Source: DGNJ01 sp002388905
GTDB lineage: Bacteria > Pseudomonadota > Gammaproteobacteria > Pseudomonadales > Porticoccaceae
Length of the DNA: 64,000 nucleotides
NCBI GenBank assembly: GCA_036843405.1
Contig: DAITSJ010000007.1
Span: 70,401-134,400, forward strand
Direction of reading: 5' to 3'
The position numbers and the translations under genes are program-made. Numbering within the stretch: the first letter of the stretch is position 1; each line of letters opens with the position of its first letter. Shown in pieces: positions 1 through 8,083 of this stretch. The notes below the pieces were generated by a model. It did not search any database. It was given only the letters and a program-made list of their open reading frames with translations, and was not told where the DNA came from.

Positions 1-1019
1 TCGAATTGTGCTTTCAGGCGCTGATGGAGTGCCATCACCGGTTCCGGCAGGGGCTCGAAAATGTCGGCCCGCTCGCCGCCGCGAAAGAGGGTGGCATGGC
101 CTCCCGCCTCGCGGGCCAAGAGGCGTACCTCTCTGGCCGGCATGTCGGTGCGCAGCCAGCGCTGGGTGCCGTGCCATTCGAGCAGAATGTCGGCGGCTTC
201 AATGGGCAAGGCCCCGGTGTTGGCCGGTACCGAAATGCGCCACAGCGGGACATCGCCGTTTCCGAAAAATGCCAGTTGTTGTTCCCGTAAGTCCCGCCAG
301 AAGCGTTCGCCCTCGCGGTCCTCCAGGATGGTGCCGCCCAGGGTGCGGGCTGCCGTGGCCACTGCCGCTTCGGCGCCGGAGAGCCTGACGGTGAGTTCGC
401 CACCCTCCCAGGCGGTGGCGGAAACGGGCAGTGGTTGCCGGCGCCAGCGTGTCACCGCTGTCAGCGCCTCTTCCTGGGATAGTGAGAGACGCAGGCTGGT
501 TTCGCGAATGGGGCGGGGCAGAACCTTGAAGGAGACTTCCAGGACCAGACCCAGTATGCCCATGCTGCCCGCCAGCAGCCGTGAGATATCGTAGCCGGCG
601 ACGTTTTTCATGACCTGGCCGCCAAACTCCATTATCCGGCCCCGGCCGTCCATCAACCGGGTGCCCAGCACAAAATCCCGCAACGGCCCGGCCTGGGCCC
701 GGCGGGGGCCGGACAAGCCCGCCGCCAGGCAGCCCCCCACGGTGGCGTCCCCGAAACCTGGCGGTTCGAAGGCCAGCATCTGGCCCCGCTCCGCCAGGGC
801 CGCTTCCAGTTCGGCCAGGGGCGTACCGCAGCGGGCGGTGACAACCAACTCCGTGGGCTCGTAGCCGACGATGCCCCGGTAGTCGCGTGTGTCGAATAGC
901 TCCCCGGTGGCGGGTTCGCCGTAAAAGTCCTTGCTGCCGCCGCCGCGCAGGCGAAGGCCGGTGCGATTCGCCGAGGCGGCCTGGACAATTTCCCGCCAGC
1001 GCGTGAGTACGGCTTCCAT
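1..1019 (-). CDS. glcE: Glycolate oxidase FAD-binding subunit GlcE (3' end cut off)
   Basis: The frame read leftward from the ATG at 1019 is open to the window edge, giving 339 residues. The last visible residues (MALHQRLKAQF) match the C-terminal part of GlcE just before its usual end, so only about 10-20 residues seem to be missing. The FAD-binding type 4 fold shows in 'GDATVGGCLAAGLSGP' (about residues 94-109), followed by the GlcE-type 'FGGQVMKNVAGYD'. The known role is glycolate to glyoxylate oxidation as part of the membrane-associated GlcDEF complex. The ATG shares one base with the glcD stop (TGATG), so the two genes are translationally coupled. glcF is expected just outside the window (inference). 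Confidence 0.9.
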   Translation of the reverse strand, partial: MEAVLTRWREIVQAASANRTGLRLRGGGSKDFYGEPATGELFDTRDYRGIVGYEPTELVVTARCGTPLAELEAALAERGQMLAFEPPGFGDATVGGCLAAGLSGPRRAQAGPLRDFVLGTRLMDGRGRIMEFGGQVMKNVAGYDISRLLAGSMGILGLVLEVSFKVLPRPIRETSLRLSLSQEEALTAVTRWRRQPLPVSATAWEGGELTVRLSGAEAAVATAARTLGGTILEDREGERFWRDLREQQLAFFGNGDVPLWRISVPANTGALPIEAADILLEWHGTQRWLRTDMPAREVRLLAREAGGHATLFRGGERADIFEPLPEPVMALHQRLKAQF

Positions 1020-2503
1020 CAAAACCTCGGCAGTTCCGGAAAGGGCACATTGCCCTTATGGACATGCATGGCGCCATATTCGGCGCAGCGGTGCAGGCTG
1101 GGAATGCCCTTGCCCGGGTTGAGCAGGCCGGCCGGGTCCAGGGCGTTCTTGACGGCGCGGAAGGCGTCCAGGGCATCCTCGCTGTACTGGACGCACATCT
1201 GGTCGATCTTCTCGGCACCCACGCCGTGCTCGCCGGTAATGGAACCGCCGAACTGCACCGACCGTTCGAGTATTTCGGCGCCGAATGCCTCGGCCCGTTC
1301 CAGTTCCCCGGGCTTGTTGGCATCGAACATGATCAGGGGATGCAGGTTGCCGTCGCCGGCGTGAAAGACGTTGGCGCAGCGCAGGTTGTATTTTTCCTCC
1401 ATGGCGTTAATGGCGGTGAGCATTTCCCCCAGATGTTTGCGCGGAATAGTGCCGTCCATGCAGTAGTAGTCCGGGGAAATACGCCCGATGGCGGGGAAGG
1501 CGGCCTTGCGGCCCGCCCAGTACAACAGCCGCTCCTGCTCGTTGCCCGACACTTTCAGGGAGGTGGCGCCGTTTTCTTCCAGCACCGTACGGATACGGGC
1601 AATTTCCTCGGCCACCTCTTCCTCGGTGCCGTCGGATTCCGCCAGCAGAATGGCGGCGGCCTCCAGGTCGTAGCCGGCGTTCACAAAGGGCTCAACGGCG
1701 GCGGTGGCGGCCTTGTCCATCATTTCCAGCCCCGCCGGGATAATGCCCGCGGCGATGATCGCCGCCACGGCATTGCCGGCCTTGTTGACATCGTCAAACG
1801 AGGCCATCACCACCTGGGCGCAGGGGGGCGTGGGCGTCAGGTTGACGGTCACCTCGGTGACAACCCCGAGCAGGCCCTCTGAGCCGATGCTCAGGGCCAG
1901 CAGATCCAGCCCGGGAGATTCCGGGGCGGTACCGCCCAGGGCCACCGGCGTGCCATCCGCCAGGATCATGCGCACGGACAGGACATTGTGGACCGTGAGG
2001 CCGTACTTGAGGCAGTGCACACCGCCGGAGTTCTCGGCGACGTTGCCGCCGATGGTGCAGGCAATCTGGGAGGAGGGATCGGGTGCGTAGTAGAGCCCGT
2101 GGGGCGCGGCGGCCTCGGAGATGGCCAGGTTGCGCACGCCCGGCTGAACCACCGCGAGGCGCTGTTCCGGGTCGAGGGACAGGATATCTTTCATCCTGGC
2201 CAGGGATACCACCACGCCCTGGGCATGGGGCAGCGCACCGCCGGACAGTCCCGTGCCGGCGCCCCGTGGCACCATGGGCACGCCCAGCCGATGGCAGGTG
2301 CGCAGGACAGCAATAACCTGTTCCTCGTTCTCGGGCAGGACCACGGCCAGCGGCAGTTCGCAGTAGGCCGAGAGCCCGTCGCATTCATAGGGGCGAAGGT
2401 CCTCGACATCGCTCAGGACGCAATGGCGGGGAAGCCGGCGATAAAGCTCGGCAATCAGAGGTTCGCGATCAACCTCGAAGGCGGCATCGTTGATAAATGA
2501 CAT
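1019..2503 (-). CDS. glcD: Glycolate oxidase catalytic subunit GlcD
   Basis: This 494-residue protein has the usual GlcD length. It carries an FAD-binding type 4 domain with 'PRGAGTGLSGGALP' near residue 80, and a C-terminal FAD-oxidase domain with 'HAGDGNLHP' near residue 382 and 'TGEHGVG' near 425. The family oxidises glycolate (or D-lactate-type 2-hydroxy acids) to the 2-oxo acid. It heads the glcD-glcE operon, and its stop overlaps the glcE start. A copy of the 19-bp palindrome repeated through this window lies at 2558-2576, 55 bases upstream, so it may be controlled together with the neighbouring catabolic genes. Confidence 0.93.
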   Translation of the reverse strand: MSFINDAAFEVDREPLIAELYRRLPRHCVLSDVEDLRPYECDGLSAYCELPLAVVLPENEEQVIAVLRTCHRLGVPMVPRGAGTGLSGGALPHAQGVVVSLARMKDILSLDPEQRLAVVQPGVRNLAISEAAAPHGLYYAPDPSSQIACTIGGNVAENSGGVHCLKYGLTVHNVLSVRMILADGTPVALGGTAPESPGLDLLALSIGSEGLLGVVTEVTVNLTPTPPCAQVVMASFDDVNKAGNAVAAIIAAGIIPAGLEMMDKAATAAVEPFVNAGYDLEAAAILLAESDGTEEEVAEEIARIRTVLEENGATSLKVSGNEQERLLYWAGRKAAFPAIGRISPDYYCMDGTIPRKHLGEMLTAINAMEEKYNLRCANVFHAGDGNLHPLIMFDANKPGELERAEAFGAEILERSVQFGGSITGEHGVGAEKIDQMCVQYSEDALDAFRAVKNALDPAGLLNPGKGIPSLHRCAEYGAMHVHKGNVPFPELPRF

Positions 2504-2557
2504 GGGTTCTCTGTGGTCACGCCCCGTCCGGGCTCCGGGGCCGGCTGCAATTAAAAA

Positions 2558-2576
2558 AACTGACTAACTGACAGTT
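2558..2576. promoter_or_regulatory. 19-bp palindromic operator candidate (glcD / TetR intergenic)
   Basis: The sequence AACTGAC-TAACT-GACAGTT matches the window-wide consensus AACTGAC-N5-GTCAGTT at 13 of 14 arm positions. It lies between the divergent glcD and TetR-family genes, close to glcD. A second, unrelated inverted repeat (AAGATT-N6-AATCTT) is at 2608-2625. Confidence 0.6.
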
Positions 2577-2747
2577 ATTTACTTTGCAATATTTCCGCTT
2601 TTGGGTCAAGATTAATCCCAATCTTCGAGGCGCTCGGGGGGGAAGCGCGATACCCGCCGCGCCCTCTCCCGTGATAAAGGCCGCAGGGGATGGGTTCCTC
2701 TGAACAAGCGACGTCGTGTTAATCATTTTCCTTTATAAGTTGCAGCG

Positions 2748-3428
2748 ATGAACGAAAAAATAGTCAATCCGAGCCTGCAGGTTACCAGCAACAAACAGGG
2801 CCAGGCCCTGGGGCGCAAGGGCATGGCCACGCGCAAGCGCCTGATGGACGCCGCCGAGCGCCTGCTCAAGAAGAAGTCTCCCGTTGAGCTCACCGCGGTC
2901 GCGGTCGCCAAGGAGGCCGGCACTTCCTCCGCCACATTCTATATGTATTTCGACGATATTCGCGACATCCTTTTCTCCCTCAGCGAGCTGGCCGGCAGCG
3001 AGCTGGAGGAGGCCATGGCCGAAATCGACAGGCCGTGGCTGGGCACCGATTACGAGGAGCAGGCCCTGGAGCTGGTGGAGGTTTATTTCCGGGTCTGGCA
3101 GAAGCACCGGGAAGTCCTTCGCTTCCGGAACCTGGAGGCGGATCGCGGTGACAAGACTTTCGACAAGTTGCGCATGGACGCCTATATCCCCGAGCTCGAT
3201 TTTCTGGCCAACCGGATCCTCGAAGCTGCCGGCAGCAAGAGCGACATGTCCCGGGGCGATGCCTACAGTCTGGCCAGTGTCCTTCACTCCGGCCTGGAAA
3301 AGCTGGCCTCCCTCAATCCCGGCATTGTCCGCAAGGGCGTGGGGCTGAAACGGCTCAAGGCCGCCCAGGCACGGGTGATCGCCAAAACCATCGAGAGCTG
3401 CCATAAGTGGGGGAGATTGCCCCGCTAG
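2748..3428 (+). CDS. TetR-family transcriptional regulator
   Basis: This 226-residue protein has an N-terminal TetR-type helix-turn-helix at about residues 28-75: a first helix 'TRKRLMDAAERLL', then 'VAVAKEAGTSSATFYMYF', where the family's G-x-(S/T)-x-(A/G)-x-(F/L)-Y-x-(Y/H)-F signature is clear. The rest is an all-helical ligand domain that cannot be assigned to a ligand. It is the only TetR-type protein in the window and sits beside a copy of the repeated 19-bp palindrome. It is therefore the best local candidate for the protein that binds those sites (inference). No strong ribosome-binding site is visible before the ATG. Confidence 0.9.
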   Translation: MNEKIVNPSLQVTSNKQGQALGRKGMATRKRLMDAAERLLKKKSPVELTAVAVAKEAGTSSATFYMYFDDIRDILFSLSELAGSELEEAMAEIDRPWLGTDYEEQALELVEVYFRVWQKHREVLRFRNLEADRGDKTFDKLRMDAYIPELDFLANRILEAAGSKSDMSRGDAYSLASVLHSGLEKLASLNPGIVRKGVGLKRLKAAQARVIAKTIESCHKWGRLPR

Positions 3429-3482
3429 GCACGGCAATCACTGCCCAATATTCCAACCTTGCGACGTCCCCTCGCGGCGCAT

Positions 3483-3501
3483 AATTGTTAAAGTGTCAGC
3501 T
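3483..3501. promoter_or_regulatory. Weak operator candidate upstream of the crotonase at 3542
   Basis: One arm (GTCAGCT at 3495-3501) matches the window consensus at 6 of 7 positions. The other arm (AATTGTT) matches at only 4 of 7. The site lies about 40 bases before the crotonase start, where an operator would be expected. Confidence 0.3.
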
Positions 3502-3541
3502 ATAGATTTGTGTCTTCCCCAACTGTCAGGAGAGCCCAGCC

Positions 3542-4339
3542 ATGCAGGAATTTCTTCGCTACGAACAGGACGGCGCTGTCGTCACCCTGACCATGAACCA
3601 GCCGGAAGTGCGCAACGCGCTGACCGGCAACACGGCAGTGGATGAGTTTGTCGCGGCCTGCGAACGCATCACCGCCGACCAGTCGGTGCGGGTGGTCATC
3701 CTTACCGGCGCCGATCCCGTGTTCAGCGCCGGCGGTAACGTCAAGGCCATGGCCCGGTATTTCGAGGAGGACATGGACCCGGCAGCGATCCGCCACGAAT
3801 ACCGCACCGGTATCCAGCGCCTGGCGCTGGCGGTCTTCGATCTGGAGGTGCCGGTGATCGCCGCGGTCAACGGGGCCGCCATTGGCGCCGGCAACGACTT
3901 GGCCTGCATGTGCGATATCCGTATCGCCTCGGAAAAAGCCAGTTTCGCCGAGAGTTTCGTCAAGCTCGGCATTGTCCCGGGCGACGGCGGCGCCTGGCTG
4001 CTGCCCCGGGCGGTGGGTATGTCGAAAGCGGCGGAAATGGCCTTTACCGGCGACAGGCTCAGTGCCGGGGAAGCCCTGGAATGCGGATTGGTATCCCGGG
4101 TGGTGCCCCACGGGGAACTGCTGCCCGCGGCCGGGGAACTGGCCGGGCGCATCGCCTGCAATCCCGGCCAGGCCCTGCGCATGGCCAAGCGGTTGCTGCG
4201 GGAAGGCCAGACCTCCACCTACGCTTCCCTGCTGGAAACCTCGGCGGCGTTCCAGTCCGTGGCCCACAAATCCGAGCAGCACCGGGAGGCGGTAACGGCC
4301 TTTGTCGAGAAGCGTAAACCGGTGTTCAAGGACGCATAG
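3542..4339 (+). CDS. Enoyl-CoA hydratase/isomerase family protein
   Basis: This 265-residue crotonase shows an oxyanion-hole segment 'FSAGGNVKAM' near residue 60 and 'NGAAIGAGNDLACMCD' near residue 105. The two glutamates of classical enoyl-CoA hydratase are not kept. The first position is Asp (GAGND) and the second appears to be Phe ('AESFVKLG'), while 'VPGDGGAWLLPR' resembles PaaG-like isomerases. It may therefore be an isomerase or a specialised hydratase rather than a general crotonase. A ribosome-binding site AGGAG lies about ten bases before the ATG. It follows the TetR gene by 113 bases and has its own weak operator candidate. Confidence 0.85.
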   Translation: MQEFLRYEQDGAVVTLTMNQPEVRNALTGNTAVDEFVAACERITADQSVRVVILTGADPVFSAGGNVKAMARYFEEDMDPAAIRHEYRTGIQRLALAVFDLEVPVIAAVNGAAIGAGNDLACMCDIRIASEKASFAESFVKLGIVPGDGGAWLLPRAVGMSKAAEMAFTGDRLSAGEALECGLVSRVVPHGELLPAAGELAGRIACNPGQALRMAKRLLREGQTSTYASLLETSAAFQSVAHKSEQHREAVTAFVEKRKPVFKDA

Positions 4340-4349
4340 GGCGTACTGC

Positions 4350-4552
4350 TATTAACCCGGCACGAATTAATGCCGGGTTAATAGGCGGTACAGGGATGTG
4401 CCCCCATTGGCCGCAGGCCAATGCAAGCCCCGAAAATACAAGGAAATTCACATATTTTCGCCGGTATTTTCGGGGCGCGCACTCAAATAGATAGGGATAT
4501 CTATTTGAGTGCCAGGTTAATAGCCCGGCACGAATTATTGTCGGGTTGATAA
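4350..4552. repeat. Array of five hairpin-forming inverted repeats
   Basis: Five stem-loops follow each other. They are TATTAACCCGGCA with its complement (4350-4383), CATTGGCC-gca-GGCCAATG (4405-4423), GCCCCGAAAATAC with its complement (4427-4476), GCACTCAAATAGAT with its complement (4479-4512), and an imperfect second copy of the first hairpin (about 4517-4551). The array fills most of the space between the convergent crotonase and epoxide hydrolase genes. It has no coding potential. It may act as a bidirectional transcription barrier or be a cluster of REP-like units. Confidence 0.75.
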
Positions 4553-4560
4553 ATTAAACA

Positions 4561-4593
4561 ATAAAAAAAGCTTCATTAACCGGATGAGGCTTT
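4561..4593 (-). terminator. Intrinsic terminator of the epoxide hydrolase operon
   Basis: On the minus strand, a stem AAAGC...GCTTT with inner TCAT/ATGA pairs is followed by a run of seven T. It lies 64 bases after the epoxide hydrolase stop. Confidence 0.75.
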
Positions 4594-4656
4594 GTTAACA
4601 ATAGCCTTGGCAGTTCACCTTTCGGAATCAAGATTCCTCGCTGCGCCTGTTCCTGC

Positions 4657-5799
4657 CTACCAGTTGAGCTCCCGCCCCCACTCGCGCAGGTCCTGAACAA
4701 AGAGATCCGGTTCCTGCATGGCGGCGAAGTGTCCGCCCCGGGGCATGGGCGTATAGCGGGTGAGGTTATAGGCCAACTCCACCCGGCTGAGGGGTGCGGC
4801 CGGCATGAGGGCATCCCCCGGGAAGGCCGCATAGGCCGTGGGCGTTTCGCAGCGCTGTCCTTCCGGCAAAATGCCGAGACCGTCCTCGACCACGCCCCGG
4901 TAGAAACCCAGGGAGCTGGAGAAGCTGTCGGTCATCAGGTAGATCATCGCGTTGGTGATCAGGTCGTCCAGGCCAAACACTTCCTCCAGGTCCCTGCCGT
5001 TCATGTCGGTCCAGTCGTGGAAGCGTTCGAGCATCCAGGCCGCCTGGCCCAGAGGGTTGCCGGCGGTGGCCCAGACCAGTGAGTGGGGTCTTGTCATATG
5101 CAGGTGGCTGTAGGCGCCCAGCTGCTGCTGGGCCGCCTGGCTGGCCTCCAGCCATTCGGTTTCTTCCCGGTTGGCGGGTTCGGCCAGGCTGCGGAAGGCC
5201 AGCATATTGAGGTGGATCCCCGCCAGGTTGTCGCCATGATCCAGGCCCAGCCAGGAGGTGACAATCGCCCCGAAGTCGCCACCCTGGGCGGCGTAGCGCC
5301 TGTAACCCAGGTGGTCGGTCATCAGGCTGTTCCAGAGTTCTGCCGTTTCCCGCTGGCCCATGGGGCCATGGGGTTTGCCGGAAAAACCGTAGCCGGGCAG
5401 GCTCGGGATTACCAGATCAAAGGCATCCTCCGGCCTGCTGCCGTGGCGGGAGGGGTAGGCCAGGGGCTCGATCACCTTCCAGAATTCGTGGTGGGAGCCC
5501 GGCCAGCCGTGGCTGATCAGCAGGGGCTTGCGGCCCCGGGCCTCGCCCGCCACATGGACAAAATGGATGGGCAGGTCGCCGACGACGGCGGTGTACTGGG
5601 GATGGCGGTTCAGGGATTCGGCGGCGGCCTGCCAGTCGTAGGCCGTCACCCAGTGGTTCTGGATTCTCGCCAGAAATGTCCTGTCGCAACCCAATGACCA
5701 GTCCGCGGTGGCCGGCGTCTCCGGCAGGGGGCAGGCTTCGATGCGTTCCAGCAACTGCCGGACATCCGCTTCGCCCCATTGCACGCGGAAGGGTGTCAT
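4657..5799 (-). CDS. Epoxide hydrolase (alpha/beta hydrolase, microsomal-type N-terminus)
   Basis: This 380-residue protein has the N-terminal epoxide hydrolase domain ('FRVQWGEADVRQLLERI') and then an alpha/beta hydrolase core. The oxyanion motif HGWPGS is near residue 97. The nucleophile Asp is in 'GGDFGA' near residue 174, and the catalytic His is in 'RGGHFAAMQEPD' near residue 356. The family opens epoxides to vicinal diols. It is the last gene of a minus-strand operon and overlaps the upstream acyl-CoA dehydrogenase by four bases (ATGA). This coupling suggests an epoxide-bearing intermediate in the same acyl chain breakdown (inference). Confidence 0.92.
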   Translation of the reverse strand: MTPFRVQWGEADVRQLLERIEACPLPETPATADWSLGCDRTFLARIQNHWVTAYDWQAAAESLNRHPQYTAVVGDLPIHFVHVAGEARGRKPLLISHGWPGSHHEFWKVIEPLAYPSRHGSRPEDAFDLVIPSLPGYGFSGKPHGPMGQRETAELWNSLMTDHLGYRRYAAQGGDFGAIVTSWLGLDHGDNLAGIHLNMLAFRSLAEPANREETEWLEASQAAQQQLGAYSHLHMTRPHSLVWATAGNPLGQAAWMLERFHDWTDMNGRDLEEVFGLDDLITNAMIYLMTDSFSSSLGFYRGVVEDGLGILPEGQRCETPTAYAAFPGDALMPAAPLSRVELAYNLTRYTPMPRGGHFAAMQEPDLFVQDLREWGRELNW

Positions 5800-6869
5800 G
5801 AATCTTCTCCGTCAGCGGTTGCCGGCGCGGTGATATGGGGCCACAGCTTCTCGCCACCGGCGGCCAGAACTTCCCGTCCCAGGCGCTCGGCCCACCAGTT
5901 TTCGCTGCCGCCCTCGCTGCGCCACTGCCACAGGCGGCGGCTGTAGTAGTGGAGGATGTGTTCGTCGGTGAAACCGATGGCGCCGAAAACCTGGTGAGCC
6001 GCCTCGGCGCCTCGGGTCGCGGCGGGGCCGGTCCGGGCCTTGGCCACGGTGGCGCCCTGGATCGCACGGTTCCTGTCCACCTGGCGGCAGGCATAGAGAC
6101 CCGCCACCCGGGCGGCGGCGGCCTGGGACGCCATTTCGGCAATCATATGCTGGACGGCCTGGAACTTGCCGATGGGCCGGCCGAACTGCTCACGGTCGTT
6201 GCCGTATTCGACGCAGAGACTCAGCAGCCGATCCAGCAGGCCCGCCATCTGCACTGTGCGCAGGGTGGCAATATGGGGCAACAGGCCCAGTTCACCCACA
6301 AGGTCACCGATCTCGGCGAAATCGATCGGGGTTGCCTTGTGGCACTGGACCCGGCTCGATGGAATCCGGGCCAGGGTGTCCACGGCCGACAGCTCGAGAG
6401 ACTGCCGGTCCATGAGGCAGAGATGGGTGGACTGGTTTTGTCGCGCCACCACCAGCAGGTAATCGCATTGCGAAAGCCAGGGCACCAGCGATGCCGACCC
6501 GGATACCCGGCCGCCTTCATCCAGGGCCATGATCTCTTCGGCCAGGGCCACCGGGCCGTCGGGGATTTCCAGGCCCGCCCGTCCCAGGGCCCAGGCGGCG
6601 ATCATGGTCTCCCCCAGGGGTACCGGTGCGGCCCACTCGCCGGCGGTGCGCAGGGCCGGTTCCGCTTCCTCCCAGGTCAGGCCGACGCCGCCGGCTTCCT
6701 CGGGAGCCAGCGCCAGGCGCACACCGATTTCCTCCAGGGCATCCCACAGGGCCCTGTCGAACCGGCCCTGTTCGACCGCGACAATCCGCTCCCGGTCCAC
6801 TTCCCGGCTGAATAGCCGCTCCAGCTGTTCGGCGAGTAATTCGCCGATGGTCGTTTCTTCCGTACTCAT
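5796..6869 (-). CDS. Acyl-CoA dehydrogenase family protein (short subunit type)
   Basis: At 357 residues this is a shorter, divergent acyl-CoA dehydrogenase. The C-terminal helical domain shows the family segment 'REQFGRPIGKFQAVQH' near residue 233, and 'EAAHQVFGAIGFT' near residue 290. The middle beta domain is poorly conserved. It overlaps by four bases both the upstream full-length acyl-CoA dehydrogenase and the downstream epoxide hydrolase. Adjacent, overlapping pairs of unequal acyl-CoA dehydrogenases are typical of the heteromeric alpha2-beta2 enzymes of steroid side-chain degradation (FadE/ChsE type). By analogy this is probably one half of such a complex. Confidence 0.88.
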   Translation of the reverse strand: MSTEETTIGELLAEQLERLFSREVDRERIVAVEQGRFDRALWDALEEIGVRLALAPEEAGGVGLTWEEAEPALRTAGEWAAPVPLGETMIAAWALGRAGLEIPDGPVALAEEIMALDEGGRVSGSASLVPWLSQCDYLLVVARQNQSTHLCLMDRQSLELSAVDTLARIPSSRVQCHKATPIDFAEIGDLVGELGLLPHIATLRTVQMAGLLDRLLSLCVEYGNDREQFGRPIGKFQAVQHMIAEMASQAAAARVAGLYACRQVDRNRAIQGATVAKARTGPAATRGAEAAHQVFGAIGFTDEHILHYYSRRLWQWRSEGGSENWWAERLGREVLAAGGEKLWPHITAPATADGEDS

Positions 6870-8026
6870 CGTAATCCCAGCCCCTTGGCGATAATACCGC
6901 GGAGAATTTCCCGTGTGCCGCCACGCAGCGAGTAGGAGGGGACGTTCTGGGTCAGAATGCCCTCCAGTTCGCTGAGCCGGTTACCCTGCTCAATGGTGGC
7001 GGGCAGGTCGAGCAGGTCCCTGGCAAGGTTGGGGATCTGTTGCTCGTGACTGTTGCCCAGGTCCTTGACCAGCGCCGCTTCCCGGGCGGGCGTTTTACCC
7101 TCGGCCAACTGGCCCAGCACCGACAGGGACATTTCCCGCAGAATCACCAGGTCTGCCACCGTGGCGCCGATCTCGCGGGCGGCCAGTCGATCGGGCGACC
7201 CCCGCTTGTTGATGGCGTCGACCAGTTCGGGCAGAACCGGAAAACAGCTCATAAAGCGGTCCGGCTGACTGCGTTCGAAGGCCAGCTCCGAGGTGGCCTG
7301 CTTCCAGCCGTTGCCTTCCTCGCCGACCAGCATGTCATCGGGAACAAAGGCCTCGTCGAAGAACACCTCGTTAAAATGATTTTCGCCGGTCAGGTCGCGA
7401 ATGGGACGGACCTCGATGCCGGGCGTTTTCATGTCGATCAGAAACTGGGACAACCCCTCGTGCTTGACCTTGGTGTCGCCCCCGCCGGTGCGGAACAGGC
7501 CGATCATGTAGTCGCACAAATGGGCGTTGGTGGTCCAGATCTTGGTGCCGGTCAGCAGCCAGCCGCCGTCGGTCCGTACCGCCTTGGCACGGATGGAGGC
7601 CAGGTCGGAGCCGGAATTGGGTTCGCTCAGGCCGATGCAGAAGGAGGCCTCCCCCCGGGCGATGGCCGGCAAAAAGCGCCGGCGCTGCTCCTCGGTGCCC
7701 AGCCGCAGCAGCAGGGGGCCGCTCTGGCGGTCGCCGAACCAGTGGGCACCCAGGGGCGCACCGGCGGCGAGCATTTCCTCCACCACCACGTGGCGCTCCA
7801 GGTGAGAACGCTCGCCACCGCCGTATTGCGTCGGCCAGGTCATGCCGATCCAGCTCTTGTCGGCGACGGCGCGGCTGAAATCCTTGTCGAACCCGGTCCA
7901 GGAGTGGCCCACTTTCCAGCCCGACCAGTCCCGGCCTGCCTCCCGGAGGAATTCCCGCACCTGCTCGCGCAGGGGTTCGAGCTCCGGAGGGATTTCCAGG
8001 GGTTTGAACGTAAATGGCGAGGACAT
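6866..8026 (-). CDS. Acyl-CoA dehydrogenase
   Basis: This 386-residue protein has the full domain order: an N-terminal helical domain, a middle beta domain with 'GLSEPNSGSDLASI' near residue 132, and a C-terminal FAD domain ending in 'SLRGGTREILRGIIAKGL'. 'ELAFERSQPDRF' holds a Glu where several family members place the catalytic base. It overlaps the next acyl-CoA dehydrogenase by four bases, and the two probably form one heteromeric enzyme introducing a 2,3 double bond into an acyl-CoA (inference). It follows the SDR gene after 57 bases. Confidence 0.92.
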   Translation of the reverse strand: MSSPFTFKPLEIPPELEPLREQVREFLREAGRDWSGWKVGHSWTGFDKDFSRAVADKSWIGMTWPTQYGGGERSHLERHVVVEEMLAAGAPLGAHWFGDRQSGPLLLRLGTEEQRRRFLPAIARGEASFCIGLSEPNSGSDLASIRAKAVRTDGGWLLTGTKIWTTNAHLCDYMIGLFRTGGGDTKVKHEGLSQFLIDMKTPGIEVRPIRDLTGENHFNEVFFDEAFVPDDMLVGEEGNGWKQATSELAFERSQPDRFMSCFPVLPELVDAINKRGSPDRLAAREIGATVADLVILREMSLSVLGQLAEGKTPAREAALVKDLGNSHEQQIPNLARDLLDLPATIEQGNRLSELEGILTQNVPSYSLRGGTREILRGIIAKGLGLR

Positions 8027-8083
8027 CGCTTTTCCTTATCTGGTTAAAACACGGCTTGGTTAAACGCGGCTCAGCTTAGCCGC

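Noticed and set aside
199..1323. Minus-strand open frame spanning glcE and glcD
   Set aside because: It is out of frame with both genes and has no domain; the glcE frame read from 1019 is clearly the real one.
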